64,000 nt of DNA from Candidatus Latescibacterota bacterium (GTDB taxonomy: Bacteria > Latescibacterota > UBA2968). Position numbers and translations under genes: made by a program. How positions within the stretch are numbered: the stretch's first letter is position 1; each line of letters opens with the position of its first letter. Below, piece by piece: positions 52,123-61,005 of this stretch. The notes under the pieces were generated by a model. That model worked only from the letters and a program-made list of their open reading frames with translations, ran no database searches and was not told where the DNA came from. The stretch lies in assembly GCA_022823725.1 (NCBI GenBank), contig JAJEHL010000037.1:30229-94228 (forward strand). The letters are read 5' to 3'.

Positions 52123-53514
52123 ATGAAAAAAAACAAACCAAATGTAGTATTCATTCTCGCAGACGACCTGGGCTGGCGCGACACGTCCTTATACGGCAGC
52201 GCATTTTGCAAAACCCCAAACATCGACGCCCTTGCCGAGCGCGGCATGATGTTCACCAATGCGTACGCCGCCAACCCACTGTGTTCGCCCACTCGCGCGA
52301 GCATCATGACGGGATTGTGGCCCGCGCGCGTTGGCATTACAACACCGGGATGCCATCTGGACCGCATTGTACTCGAATCCTCTTTAAGCGAAAAAGGACC
52401 ACCGCATAACAAGGCTCTAATCGCGCAAAGCGTCACCCGTTTGAGCACGGAATACCAGACCCTATCATCGGTATTTCGCGATGCGGGATACAAAACCGCG
52501 CACATTGGAAAGTGGCACCTGGGTGCTGAGCCTTATAGCCCGTTTGAACACGGATTCGACATCGACATCCCGCACACACCTGCCCCCAGTCCATTGGCCG
52601 ACGGCTGGTTTGCGCCGTGGAAAGTCTATCCCAACAAAGGCGAAACCGGCGAGCACCTGGAAGATCGCATGGCAAGTGAAGTCGTTGAATTTATTCGCGA
52701 ACACAAAGACACACCTTTTTATCTCCAATTCTGGCAATTTTCCGTACATTCCCCATGGCACGCCAAACAGGACGTAATTGAAAAATACGCGCAAAAAGTC
52801 GATATCGAAGATCCCCAGCACAATCCCGTTTACGCAGCCATGGTCGAAACAATGGACGACGCAGTAGGGCAATTAATTGAAACACTTGAAGAAGAGGGAA
52901 TTTTAGACAATACCATCGTAATCTTCTTTTCGGACAATGGCGGAGTACACTGGAGCGCAACAGAACACGTCCACCCGGATTACGTCGATGTACCCATCAC
53001 GAGCAACGCACCCCTGAGAGGTGGCAAGGCAAATATCTACGAAGGTGGCACCCGCGAACCGTTGATTGTCGCGTGGCCCGATCATATTGAAGCGGGTACC
53101 CGCAACGACCAGGCAATCGTGCAAAGCATCGACTTCTTTCCCACGCTGACCGAACTCTGTGGCCTCGACGCACCTGCATCGGTTGACGGCATCAGTTTTG
53201 CACCCGCGCTTCGCGGCGAATCCATTGCGCGAGACACCATCTTTTGCCACTTTCCGCACTATACGCCAGCAGCAGGTGGCCTACCATCCACCTATGTTCG
53301 CAAAGGCGATTGGAAACTCATCCGGTTCTATTGCGACAACGACGACCAGAGCGACCGCGTAGAACTTTACAATTTGGCAGAAGACATTGGCGAAACAAAT
53401 AATCTGGCGGACGAATACCCCGACCGCGTATCTGAATTGAATGACCTCATTGACCAATTCCTGACAGATGCCGGCGCCGTGATACCCACGCCCAATCCCG
53501 CGTATCGGGAATAA
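52123..53514 (+). CDS. Sulfatase (arylsulfatase-like, Cys type)
   Basis: The 463-residue enzyme has the sulfatase signature CSPTRASIMTG, with Cys54 to be converted to formylglycine, and Arg58. PNVVFILADDLGW near the start gives the metal-binding Asp pair, KWHLGAEPY the Lys-His motif, and IVIFFSDNGG the second metal site. It hydrolyses sulfate esters, probably on a sulfated polysaccharide. The Cys-type motif implies FGE-type maturation, whose gene is not in the window. No signal peptide is seen, unusual for polysaccharide sulfatases, so it may act on internalised oligosaccharides. Confidence 0.95.
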   Translation: MKKNKPNVVFILADDLGWRDTSLYGSAFCKTPNIDALAERGMMFTNAYAANPLCSPTRASIMTGLWPARVGITTPGCHLDRIVLESSLSEKGPPHNKALIAQSVTRLSTEYQTLSSVFRDAGYKTAHIGKWHLGAEPYSPFEHGFDIDIPHTPAPSPLADGWFAPWKVYPNKGETGEHLEDRMASEVVEFIREHKDTPFYLQFWQFSVHSPWHAKQDVIEKYAQKVDIEDPQHNPVYAAMVETMDDAVGQLIETLEEEGILDNTIVIFFSDNGGVHWSATEHVHPDYVDVPITSNAPLRGGKANIYEGGTREPLIVAWPDHIEAGTRNDQAIVQSIDFFPTLTELCGLDAPASVDGISFAPALRGESIARDTIFCHFPHYTPAAGGLPSTYVRKGDWKLIRFYCDNDDQSDRVELYNLAEDIGETNNLADEYPDRVSELNDLIDQFLTDAGAVIPTPNPAYRE

Positions 53515-53531
53515 ATCTTTGGGAGGAGCAC

Positions 53532-54074
53532 ATGACCAATCAATACAACGGAATATTACGCGCACTCGTCGCCGCGATCATACTCGCCGCACTCAGCACA
53601 CTGGGCGATTTTTTATGGGCGCACCACGGGATCAAACACCGCATGTTTTCCGGCATCCTTCACGGCGCACTATTGTGCCTCTGTTTGGGCGTTGTTCTCG
53701 GATATGGCGGCAAAACAGCACAATCGATCTTGTTAGGCGCACTCGGTGGCCTCGCAATTGGCATATTGTCCGCCGGTGGATATTACCTCCTGCGCCCGAT
53801 CATTCGCTCTGACGCAGTGATCGTCGCGTGGATGGAACTGTGGATTCTCGCGGCCCTGCTCCACTGGTGGGTGGGCGCTATCTCCGAAAACCTGAAACGC
53901 ACGTTGCTACGGGGTATTCTCGCCGCCGTGACTTCCGGCCTCGCCTTCTTGATTTTGGGCATCTGGACCCGTCACGCGCTCGGCGGGCCACATTATCTTT
54001 TCAAGTTGCTTTCCTGGACCATCGTCTTTTTACCCGGATTTCTCGCACTATTTGTAACGCGGAAAACCGACTAA
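53532..54074 (+). CDS. Integral membrane protein of unknown function
   Basis: The 180-residue protein has about five hydrophobic segments: ALVAAIILAALSTLGDFLW, ILHGALLCLCLGVVLGYG, SILLGALGGLAIGILSAGGYYLL, VAWMELWILAALLHWWVG and WTIVFLPGFLALFV. A GGAGGAG site precedes the ATG. It lies between the sulfatase and the TIM-barrel isomerase genes, and may serve transport or sensing in that group. I do not recognise the family. Confidence 0.7.
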   Translation: MTNQYNGILRALVAAIILAALSTLGDFLWAHHGIKHRMFSGILHGALLCLCLGVVLGYGGKTAQSILLGALGGLAIGILSAGGYYLLRPIIRSDAVIVAWMELWILAALLHWWVGAISENLKRTLLRGILAAVTSGLAFLILGIWTRHALGGPHYLFKLLSWTIVFLPGFLALFVTRKTD

Positions 54075-54092
54075 CACATCTGGGGGTCTCTT

Positions 54093-54947
54093 TTGATCAA
54101 ACTCGTCTGTCTGACATTGCCCTATTCAAACTATCCTCTCGAACGAGGAATTGAAGGCGTTGCCCGTGCGGGATATTCTTATGTGGGTTTGGGCTGGTCG
54201 CATGAAGGCGAAGATACACTGGGTTTTGATCCCGATGGACCACCTGTGCATCGCACAAAAACCCTGTGCGAACAAGCGGGTTTAACCCCTGTCGTAATCG
54301 GACTTGGATCCACCCCGGCAAGAGATAACGCACATTATCTTATGCGCAGAATTGATGTGTGCCGAGCACTCGGTGCCGAAGCAATTCAGATGGCCGGTGC
54401 GGGCGGGTATCGGCGCTTTCCCGATGAACCGCTCGCACCCGAAGTCTTTCGTGCTGCCCACGAAACCTATGTCGCAGACATGAAAAAAGCGGGGACCTAT
54501 GCACAGGAACGAGACATCATCCTCGCCCCCAAACCGCATACGGGCAATACCGCGACCGCAAAACATCTGGCCCGCCTTCTTCCCGAAATTGATCGACCTT
54601 CAGTGCGGGCGTGTTACGACCCGGGAAATGTCCATTATTACGAAGGCATAGCTCCCGAAGACGATTTTCCCCATATTGCAGACCAAACCTGTAAAATAAT
54701 CGCCAAAGACCACATCGGCTCCAAAGCAGAAAACAATTTCCCCATTCCCGGCGAAGGGGATATAGATTTTAAACGCATTTTTTCCACGGCCTTCGAAGCG
54801 GGCTTTAATGGCCCAGTGGTGGTCGAGCGCGTGAACGGCACAGGTGGCGATTTTACCGCTGAAGAAATCGATATTCGCATCCGACACGCGCGCGAAAATG
54901 TGATAGATTTACTGAATAGTGCGGGATTTTCTTTAGACGAGGGATGA
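54093..54947 (+). CDS. Sugar-phosphate isomerase/epimerase-like TIM barrel
   Basis: The 284-residue protein begins at a TTG with GGGGGT upstream. It has the xylose-isomerase-like/AP-endonuclease-2 TIM-barrel pattern: RGIEGVARAGYSYVGLGW, CRALGAEAIQMAGAGG, DIILAPKPHTGN, RACYDPGNVHYYEG, CKIIAKDHIG and GEGDIDFKRIFSTAFEAGFNGPVVVER. The Glu that normally sits in the substrate strand (LAxEPH) is Lys here (LAPKPH), a notable substitution. Probably a sugar or polyol isomerase or epimerase. argG starts three bases after its stop. Confidence 0.87.
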   Translation: MIKLVCLTLPYSNYPLERGIEGVARAGYSYVGLGWSHEGEDTLGFDPDGPPVHRTKTLCEQAGLTPVVIGLGSTPARDNAHYLMRRIDVCRALGAEAIQMAGAGGYRRFPDEPLAPEVFRAAHETYVADMKKAGTYAQERDIILAPKPHTGNTATAKHLARLLPEIDRPSVRACYDPGNVHYYEGIAPEDDFPHIADQTCKIIAKDHIGSKAENNFPIPGEGDIDFKRIFSTAFEAGFNGPVVVERVNGTGGDFTAEEIDIRIRHARENVIDLLNSAGFSLDEG

Positions 54948-54950
54948 ACT

Positions 54951-56192
54951 ATGACGCTTAATGAACTGCGCGGAAAAACAGTAGCACTTGCATCGTCGGG
55001 GGGATTGGACAGTTGCACCGTGACAAAATGGCTGGCTGACCGCGGCGTAAATGTCGTGAGCTTGACCGCCGATATTGGACAACCCGATGAAGTGAACATC
55101 GATGACATATCCAAACGCATGCTCGCCTGTGGCGCGCGTGAAGCCGTACTGATCGACCTAAAAACCGATCTGGCAGAAGCGGGTATTGCAATGCTGATTG
55201 CACAGGCGCGTTACGAAGGCGGCTATTGGAATACAACGGGCATCGCGCGCTATGTCACAACGCGGGGATTATTGGAGGAAATGGACCGCCGCGACATCGA
55301 CGTACTCGCGCACGGCGCAACCGGACGCGGCAACGATCAGGTGCGTTTTCAACTCGTCGCCAATATGCTCAAACCCAGCGTAACCGTATATGCCCCCTGG
55401 CGCGACTCCGCATTTCTCGACATATTTGGCGGGCGCAAAGAAATGATCGATTTTTGCAATGCACACAATTTGCCAATCACAGCAACGTACGAAAAACCGT
55501 ATTCTACCGACGCCAACTTTTTGGGCCTCACACACGAAGCGGGCAAACTCGAATACCTCGATGTCGCAGCCGATTTTATCGAACCGGGCATGGGCGTATT
55601 TCCAGCACAGGCGCCGGATAAGCCCGAATCATTTCGCGTCAGAATAGACGCAGGCCGCCCGGTACAAATCAATGGCGCGGACACCGACATTGTAACCGCG
55701 ATCCAAAAAGCCAATGAAATAGGCGGACGAAACGGCGTGGGCATTGGTATTCACACCGTGGAAAACCGCTTTGTCGGCATCAAATCGCGCGGCGTATATG
55801 AAAGCCCGGGGCTTTGCCTCCTCGGCGCGTGTTACGAATTTTTGCTCCAACAAGTTCTGGACAGACGCGCGCGCAGATTTTACGATTCGATTTCTTCGTC
55901 CCTCGCCGAACAAATCTACCAGGGATATTACTGCGATCTATCCACTCAAATGATGCAGGGCGCGCTCGCGCCCATAGCAAAGTTATTGACGGGCACAATA
56001 ACAGTCGCCGCGTATAAGGGCACGGTATTATTTCAGTCGTCGGAAAATGTGCCGCACTCTCTCTATTCCGAAGAAACCGCCTCAATGGAAGACATCGGCG
56101 ACTATGACCACCGCGATTCCGAGGGCTTCTTAAACGTCCTCGGCGTCGGCGCAAAAGCCCAGCACGCAGCGGGACAAAGTGCTGATTTGTGA
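54951..56192 (+). CDS. argG: Argininosuccinate synthase
   Basis: ArgG joins citrulline and aspartate with ATP in arginine synthesis. The 413-residue protein has the PP-loop ASSGGLDSC near the start, LTADIGQPDEV, EGGYWNTTGIARYV, HGATGRGNDQVRFQL and EKPYSTDANFLGLTHEAG. Typical enzymes have ALSYSGGLDTS; here the loop is LASSGGLDSC, a mild variation. argH, its usual partner, lies 3.4 kb further on beyond toxin-antitoxin and ATPase-nuclease genes. Confidence 0.95.
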   Translation: MTLNELRGKTVALASSGGLDSCTVTKWLADRGVNVVSLTADIGQPDEVNIDDISKRMLACGAREAVLIDLKTDLAEAGIAMLIAQARYEGGYWNTTGIARYVTTRGLLEEMDRRDIDVLAHGATGRGNDQVRFQLVANMLKPSVTVYAPWRDSAFLDIFGGRKEMIDFCNAHNLPITATYEKPYSTDANFLGLTHEAGKLEYLDVAADFIEPGMGVFPAQAPDKPESFRVRIDAGRPVQINGADTDIVTAIQKANEIGGRNGVGIGIHTVENRFVGIKSRGVYESPGLCLLGACYEFLLQQVLDRRARRFYDSISSSLAEQIYQGYYCDLSTQMMQGALAPIAKLLTGTITVAAYKGTVLFQSSENVPHSLYSEETASMEDIGDYDHRDSEGFLNVLGVGAKAQHAAGQSADL

Positions 56193-56275
56193 GTAGGGCG
56201 ATTTCGTGATGTGCAATGGCGATAGTAGCTAAACCTGTCCTAAAATTATCAAATCAAGGGTAATTTCCCGAAACT

Positions 56276-56554
56276 ATGATTCAGTCATTTGCGGATAAGG
56301 ACACCGAAGAACTTTTCAGGTCGGAAAGCAACCGACGGTTTGCCACTATATCGCGCGTTGCGCTGCGGAAATTGATTCAGATGAATCAGGCTGATACTCT
56401 CAGAGACCTTGCTGTCCCACCTGGCAATCGTCTCGAACCCCTTAAAGGTCAGCTCTCGGGCTTTCATTCCATTCGCATCAACGACCAATGGCGTATTGTC
56501 TTCAGATGGACTGATTCTGGACCAGAACAGGTTAAGATAGTAGATTATCATTGA
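56276..56554 (+). CDS. higB: HigB-type mRNA-interferase toxin
   Basis: The 92-residue RelE-fold toxin reads [20 protein letters not shown], then [31 protein letters not shown], then [16 protein letters not shown] and VKIVDYH. The [11 protein letters not shown] and [10 protein letters not shown] blocks are typical of HigB, which cleaves translated mRNA. The antitoxin gene follows after 31 bp. A 7-bp palindrome straddles its stop. Confidence 0.93.
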   Translation: MIQSFADKDTEELFRSESNRRFATISRVALRKLIQMNQADTLRDLAVPPGNRLEPLKGQLSGFHSIRINDQWRIVFRWTDSGPEQVKIVDYH

Positions 56555-56558
56555 TAAT
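56544..56558. promoter_or_regulatory. Perfect 7-bp palindrome at the higB end
   Basis: ATTATCA and TGATAAT face each other around a single T and overlap the last codons and stop of higB. It could bind HigA or a processing factor, but it may be chance in an AT-rich stretch. Confidence 0.3.
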
Positions 56559-56585
56559 GATCCTATGACGTAAGAGGATATAGAC

Positions 56586-56912
56586 ATGAATAAGCCAATG
56601 ACACCCGGCGAAATTCTGCTCGAGGAGTACCTCAAACCAATGGGGATTTCGCAAAATGCCATGGCGCGTGCAATCGGGGTTGCTCCACTTGAGATCAACG
56701 AGATCGTACGTGGTCAGCGGCCAATTACGCCAGCCATGTCAATTCGCTTTGGTGCTTTTTTTGGTCAGTCAGATCAATTCTGGCACGGTATCCAGGTAGA
56801 GTGCGACTTTCGCAAACTCGCAAGGGACAAGCATCAGCTTACAGACGATATCCAACCGGCGGAGACACTATCTCAAGTCCTGGAAAAAAAACAACGTGAA
56901 TATAAGATATAA
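56586..56912 (+). CDS. higA: HigA-type antitoxin
   Basis: The 108-residue HTH protein begins [20 protein letters not shown], with the recognition region [40 protein letters not shown], typical of HigA/VapI. It neutralises HigB and represses the operon. AAGAGGATAT upstream may serve as ribosome site. The C-terminal part ([20 protein letters not shown]) is ordinary for the family. The pair lies inside the argG-argH gap. Confidence 0.93.
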   Translation: MNKPMTPGEILLEEYLKPMGISQNAMARAIGVAPLEINEIVRGQRPITPAMSIRFGAFFGQSDQFWHGIQVECDFRKLARDKHQLTDDIQPAETLSQVLEKKQREYKI

Positions 56913-56966
56913 CGGACTTTTGTGGTCTGCGTCTAAACCGACGGAGAAATTGAGGAAACATTATCT

Positions 56967-57182
56967 TTGGCAACCATTTCTTGTGACTTGAAATTCGATG
57001 TTAAAGATTATGATGATGAATTTTCCGTGGATATCAAATTTGATTTCGTATTATTTTGCGAAGAAGACCAATTCTATGAGACAGTTTCAAGGCCTGATAA
57101 CAATGCCAAGTGGTTATTGCGCCCCAATTATCCATTTGAATTAAATAATGTTGCGACAAATCAGTGGGTTACGTCATTGTAA
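56967..57182 (+). CDS. Small hypothetical protein
   Basis: The 71-residue frame opens at a TTG with GAGGAAA about 12 bases upstream. It is acidic, with a beta-like middle (FSVDIKFDFVLFCEED). Low evidence: no ATG and no recognised family. It is included because the composition is protein-like and it sits between two accessory modules. Confidence 0.35.
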   Translation: MATISCDLKFDVKDYDDEFSVDIKFDFVLFCEEDQFYETVSRPDNNAKWLLRPNYPFELNNVATNQWVTSL

Positions 57183-57332
57183 TATTTGCAGGATATTAAA
57201 AAAAAACGACACATTGAGCGGCCTGTCCTGAAATCCGCCGGAATAAGACACTTGTAACCAGCTATCACAAAGGACACAACGATAACAACCAAAACCCAGA
57301 CAGATGCAGTTGCGAATATCGTCAGGGAAACA

Positions 57333-57605
57333 TTGGCCCAACGCTTCAAGGACGAATTTGTGTTCGACCCGATCATAGTGGAGCCTAAAATAGATCACGA
57401 TGGCGACAAGTATCTGAATATTACTATTGTATTCGATGGAGATCAAAAACGTCTGGATCCGGGATGGACCCTTGGCCTGACCAGGCGCATCCGTCCAAAG
57501 CTTATGGAACTGGGGATAGACGACTTTCTATTTCTGAGCAAGTCATTCATTGAGAAGTCTGAATGGGAAGCAGTCCAAGAAGGCCGATACTTTGAACCCG
57601 CCTGA
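57333..57605 (+). CDS. Small conserved-looking protein upstream of the ATPase pair
   Basis: The 90-residue frame starts at a TTG, but coding-like sequence (TDAVANIVRETLAQRF) extends in frame back to about 57255 without an ATG before a stop. The 5' end is therefore unclear and may be truncated. The body (FVFDPIIVEPKIDHDGDKYLNITIVFDG, broken by RLDPGWTLGL, then FLSKSFIEKSEW) looks like a genuine small alpha/beta protein. AAAGGA precedes the region. It may belong with the ATPase and TOPRIM-like genes downstream. Function unknown. Confidence 0.5.
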   Translation: MAQRFKDEFVFDPIIVEPKIDHDGDKYLNITIVFDGDQKRLDPGWTLGLTRRIRPKLMELGIDDFLFLSKSFIEKSEWEAVQEGRYFEPA

Positions 57606-57669
57606 TTGCCAGACAACTGGCGCGTGGAACGAATAGAGGCCATCCCCATCTGAGAAGAGGTAAAGAGCC

Positions 57670-58848
57670 ATGTCAAAAGAGAAAGTATTTTTAGAGAAAC
57701 TTCATATCAAAAACTTTCTTAGCTTGCGCGATGTTGAGCTTCCGCTAAAGCCTTTGACAGTGCTCGTCGGACCCAATGCAAGTGGAAAATCGAATATCTT
57801 GGAAGCCTTAACCTATCTCTGGGTAATGAATGACAGACCTCTTTCAGTTGGATCAATTCAAAACCACCTTTGGGCAGGTGAAGCAAACCATATCTCTTTC
57901 CAATTACACGCCAAAGTGGAAGAAATCCCAGCACTATATGAACTGAAGCTAAAAGCAGGAACTGACAATCCTATTGCTGTCGAAGAATTATTGGTTAACG
58001 CTACAAAAGTCATATCAATTCAGAATGGGCAGGGCACTGTTCAGGACGAAGACGGGAAAAATCGGACACCATACAAGTCCAATAAACTCGCTTTGGAATC
58101 GGCTGGTGATTATGGAAACAAGCCCATTACAAAAGCCTTAACGGAGTTTATAAAGGGTTGGAAATTTTATGACTTTCGAACAGAATACATGCGACAGTTT
58201 TTAGAGGAATTCCCATATATAGATCCATTGGGGGAGTACCACGAACCTCCAAAGCTCAATGATGATGGTGCGTCGTTATCGTTTTTACTCTCGTTCTGGT
58301 ACGAAAATATACCTGACCGTTTTCAAAACGTTAGTGACTCTCTCGCTGCTGCTACGAATCTCAGAATAGACCAACGCCCAATTAACGGAGATAACCAACT
58401 CTGTCTTTCAGAAGGATACGAGAAGCTAATACCTTTGGAGAAGGCATCTGACGGTATATTGCGTCTCGTTGCATATTATATCTTACTTAACGAGCCTGAA
58501 TTGCCGCCGCTTATTGCCATTGAAGAACCGGAGCGGAATCTTCATCCCGGTGCTTTGGTGGACATTACAAATGTACTTGAGCAAATTTCCGAACACTCTC
58601 AAGTGATTATCACAACCCATAGTTCCCAACTCCTCGATGCCTTTAACCCTGAGAACTTATCGGATTCGCTCGGCGTTTTACTCTTACGCAATGTTCCCGG
58701 ACAGGGCACAGAAGTTGTCAACCTTGAGGATATCAGAGGTGACCGAACTGCACTGGACGGTTGGATTACGGACTTCGGCATTGGCAGTGCTATTTTCGAT
58801 AGCGAATTGCTACAAGACCTGCTGGAGGAGCCTGCGTGCCAAACATAA
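57670..58848 (+). CDS. RecF/OLD-type AAA ATPase, defence-like
   Basis: The 392-residue protein has the ABC-ATPase-like plan of OLD and RecF relatives. Residues 11-42 (LHIKNFLSLRDVELPL, then VLVGPNASGKSN) give Walker A, ASDGILRL at 259-266 is signature-like, PPLIAIEEPERNLHP (279-293) is Walker B with catalytic Glu, and VIITTHSS is the H-loop. Its stop overlaps the next gene by 13 bp. Pairs of such an ATPase with a TOPRIM-like nuclease are the core of PARIS, RloAB and split OLD defence systems, in which the ATPase senses and releases the nuclease. Assignment to a named system needs sequence comparison. Confidence 0.85.
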   Translation: MSKEKVFLEKLHIKNFLSLRDVELPLKPLTVLVGPNASGKSNILEALTYLWVMNDRPLSVGSIQNHLWAGEANHISFQLHAKVEEIPALYELKLKAGTDNPIAVEELLVNATKVISIQNGQGTVQDEDGKNRTPYKSNKLALESAGDYGNKPITKALTEFIKGWKFYDFRTEYMRQFLEEFPYIDPLGEYHEPPKLNDDGASLSFLLSFWYENIPDRFQNVSDSLAAATNLRIDQRPINGDNQLCLSEGYEKLIPLEKASDGILRLVAYYILLNEPELPPLIAIEEPERNLHPGALVDITNVLEQISEHSQVIITTHSSQLLDAFNPENLSDSLGVLLLRNVPGQGTEVVNLEDIRGDRTALDGWITDFGIGSAIFDSELLQDLLEEPACQT

Positions 58849-59576
58849 GAATCTGGACTTTGGAATCAGAAAATGATGCCAAAGCGGTCAAATGTTTGGC
58901 TAATAAGCTGGTGACACATCTACAACTTGGAAATCTATCTATCCAAACTGCAGGTCCAAAAGCAGTTCCCAAGAAAAATAGAAGAGGGGCATCTCCGAGC
59001 GACACACTAAGGATGGCTGTTCAGAATTATCTCAAACAAGATGATTGTGTTATTTTTGTTATCGACAGTGATGGGCTGATGTCAAGCCATCGACGGCGAC
59101 AAGAACCAAATTCGCTTATCAATCAGATCACGCAGGTCGTTAGAGACCGCCGTTTTACTGGCAAAGTATTTCTCGCACAGGCTGTTCAGGAACTTGAAGC
59201 ATGGTTGTTGATTGATTGTCTTGGGATTTTCTGTTATTTCGCCAGCAAAGTCGCACAGTACAGAGAAAATTGCCGTGATCGTGTTTCAGCAAACCAATCT
59301 TTTATGCGATTGGTCCGCAGTTATCAGAAAGGCGATACAGAAGGGATAGTCGAAGCAGAAACAGGAGGCAGAGGTGCCAAAGAATACTTGATTGAATTCT
59401 CTAAAAAAATTCTGCCTGTACTCAATCCAAACAAAACTCATAGGAACATCACCCGTGAGCAGTATCGTGAAAACCTGTCACTCGAAGTAGCTGAATATGT
59501 GCTCATTGATCAACAAACATTAAGACGCAACAACTCTCTCCGCGAACTGGGAATCGTCTTCTCTAAATTCCAGTGA
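58836..59576 (+). CDS. TOPRIM-like nuclease partner (DUF4276/RloB-like)
   Basis: The 246-residue protein has the TOPRIM-like acidic pattern: WTLESENDAKAV with Glu10 or Glu12 at the start, and FVIDSDG with Asp77 and Asp79. AVQELEAWLLID (116-127) is the block I associate with DUF4276/RloB-type proteins. Such proteins are the nuclease arm of ATPase-coupled anti-phage systems, some of which cut tRNA. It starts inside the end of the ATPase gene, so the two are coupled. It ends 37 bp before argH. Confidence 0.75.
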   Translation: MPNIRIWTLESENDAKAVKCLANKLVTHLQLGNLSIQTAGPKAVPKKNRRGASPSDTLRMAVQNYLKQDDCVIFVIDSDGLMSSHRRRQEPNSLINQITQVVRDRRFTGKVFLAQAVQELEAWLLIDCLGIFCYFASKVAQYRENCRDRVSANQSFMRLVRSYQKGDTEGIVEAETGGRGAKEYLIEFSKKILPVLNPNKTHRNITREQYRENLSLEVAEYVLIDQQTLRRNNSLRELGIVFSKFQ

Positions 59577-59613
59577 GTGGAGTATCATTAAAAAGTACGC
59601 GAGGAAATACGCC

Positions 59614-61005
59614 ATGGCCGAAAAGCTCTGGGGAGGGCGATTTGAGGGATCGACTGAAGAACTAATGGAAAAATTCAATGCATCCATTGGTTTTGATCGG
59701 CGCCTGTACAAAATGGATATTGAAGGCAGCCGGGCGCATGCCCGCGCATTGGCCCGAATGGGTGTCTTAACAAAACAGGAACTGGAACAGGTCCTCAAAG
59801 GTCTAAATCGCGTGGAGCGTGAACTCGACGCGGGCACCTTGCCATTGACGGATGATCTGGAAGACATACACACCGCAGTGGAAAAGCGCTTGACGGAATT
59901 GGTCGGCGATGCCGGTGCGAAAATTCACACAGGACGCAGCCGCAACGATCAAGTCGCCCTGGATGAACGCCTGTTCTTGCGCGAAACAGTCGCCAACACC
60001 CTCGTACAGATCGAACAGTTAATGCGCGTGGTATTGGATGTTGCCGAAGCGCATCTCGATATCCTGATGCCGGGATATACGCACGTCCAACAGGCACAAC
60101 CGATCCTGTTTTCGCATTATGCCATGGCCCTGTTCTGGATGTTGGCGCGCGACCGCTCGCGATTTGAAGACTGCTGGAAGCGCGCCAATGCCATGCCCCT
60201 GGGGTCGGGCGCATTGGCGGGAAGTGCATATCCGGTTGACCGAGAATTTTTGCGCGAGGAACTGGGATTTGATCGCATCACTGAAAACAGTATCGATGCA
60301 GTCAGTGATCGCGATTATTTTCTGGAGTATTTATCGGCATCATCCATATTGATGGCACACTTGAGCCGATTTTGCGAAGATCTGATCATCTGGTCGTCTT
60401 CTGAATTTGGGTTTGTCGAACTGGACGACGCCTTCAGCACCGGATCGAGCATGATGCCGCAAAAGAAGAACCCCGACTCGCTGGAACTGGTACGCGGCAA
60501 AACAGGACGCGTGTACGGCAACCTGATGTCTCTGCTCACCGTGATGAAGGGCGTGTCGCTGACGTATGCCAAAGACATGCAAGAAGACAAAGAACCCATC
60601 TTTGATACCGCAGAAACCGTACAGATGTCCCTATCGGTCTTTGCGGGTGTATGGCAAACCATGAAAATCAAAGGCGAGCGGATGACCGATGCAATAGATG
60701 GCACCATTTTAGCCACCGACCTGGCCGATTATCTGGTGCGAAAGGGCGTACCTTTTCGCCAATGTCACCGCATCGTTGGAGAACTGGTGAGAACCGCTCT
60801 ATCGCGCGGACAAAAATTGGAAGAACTGGACCTGCCCACATTGCGCGCTGCATCTGAGGTATTCGACACCGATGTGCAAGCGATATTGTCCGCAGAAGCC
60901 AGTACAGCACAGCGCAATCTGGATGGCGGAACAGGGCGCGATTCTGTTTTGAGACAGATCGAAGCAGGGCGGCGTTTGCTGACCGATGGAGAGGCGTCTG
61001 GATGA
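59614..61005 (+). CDS. argH: Argininosuccinate lyase
   Basis: ArgH splits argininosuccinate into arginine and fumarate. The 463-residue protein begins MAEKLWGGRFEG, has HTGRSRNDQVALDERLF, MPGYTHVQQAQPILFSHY, LGSGALAGSAYPVDRE and the signature GSSMMPQKKNPDSLEL with the catalytic Ser. Typical length. It would normally sit beside argG; here cargo intervenes. Its stop overlaps the next gene by four bases (ATGA). Confidence 0.96.
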   Translation: MAEKLWGGRFEGSTEELMEKFNASIGFDRRLYKMDIEGSRAHARALARMGVLTKQELEQVLKGLNRVERELDAGTLPLTDDLEDIHTAVEKRLTELVGDAGAKIHTGRSRNDQVALDERLFLRETVANTLVQIEQLMRVVLDVAEAHLDILMPGYTHVQQAQPILFSHYAMALFWMLARDRSRFEDCWKRANAMPLGSGALAGSAYPVDREFLREELGFDRITENSIDAVSDRDYFLEYLSASSILMAHLSRFCEDLIIWSSSEFGFVELDDAFSTGSSMMPQKKNPDSLELVRGKTGRVYGNLMSLLTVMKGVSLTYAKDMQEDKEPIFDTAETVQMSLSVFAGVWQTMKIKGERMTDAIDGTILATDLADYLVRKGVPFRQCHRIVGELVRTALSRGQKLEELDLPTLRAASEVFDTDVQAILSAEASTAQRNLDGGTGRDSVLRQIEAGRRLLTDGEASG

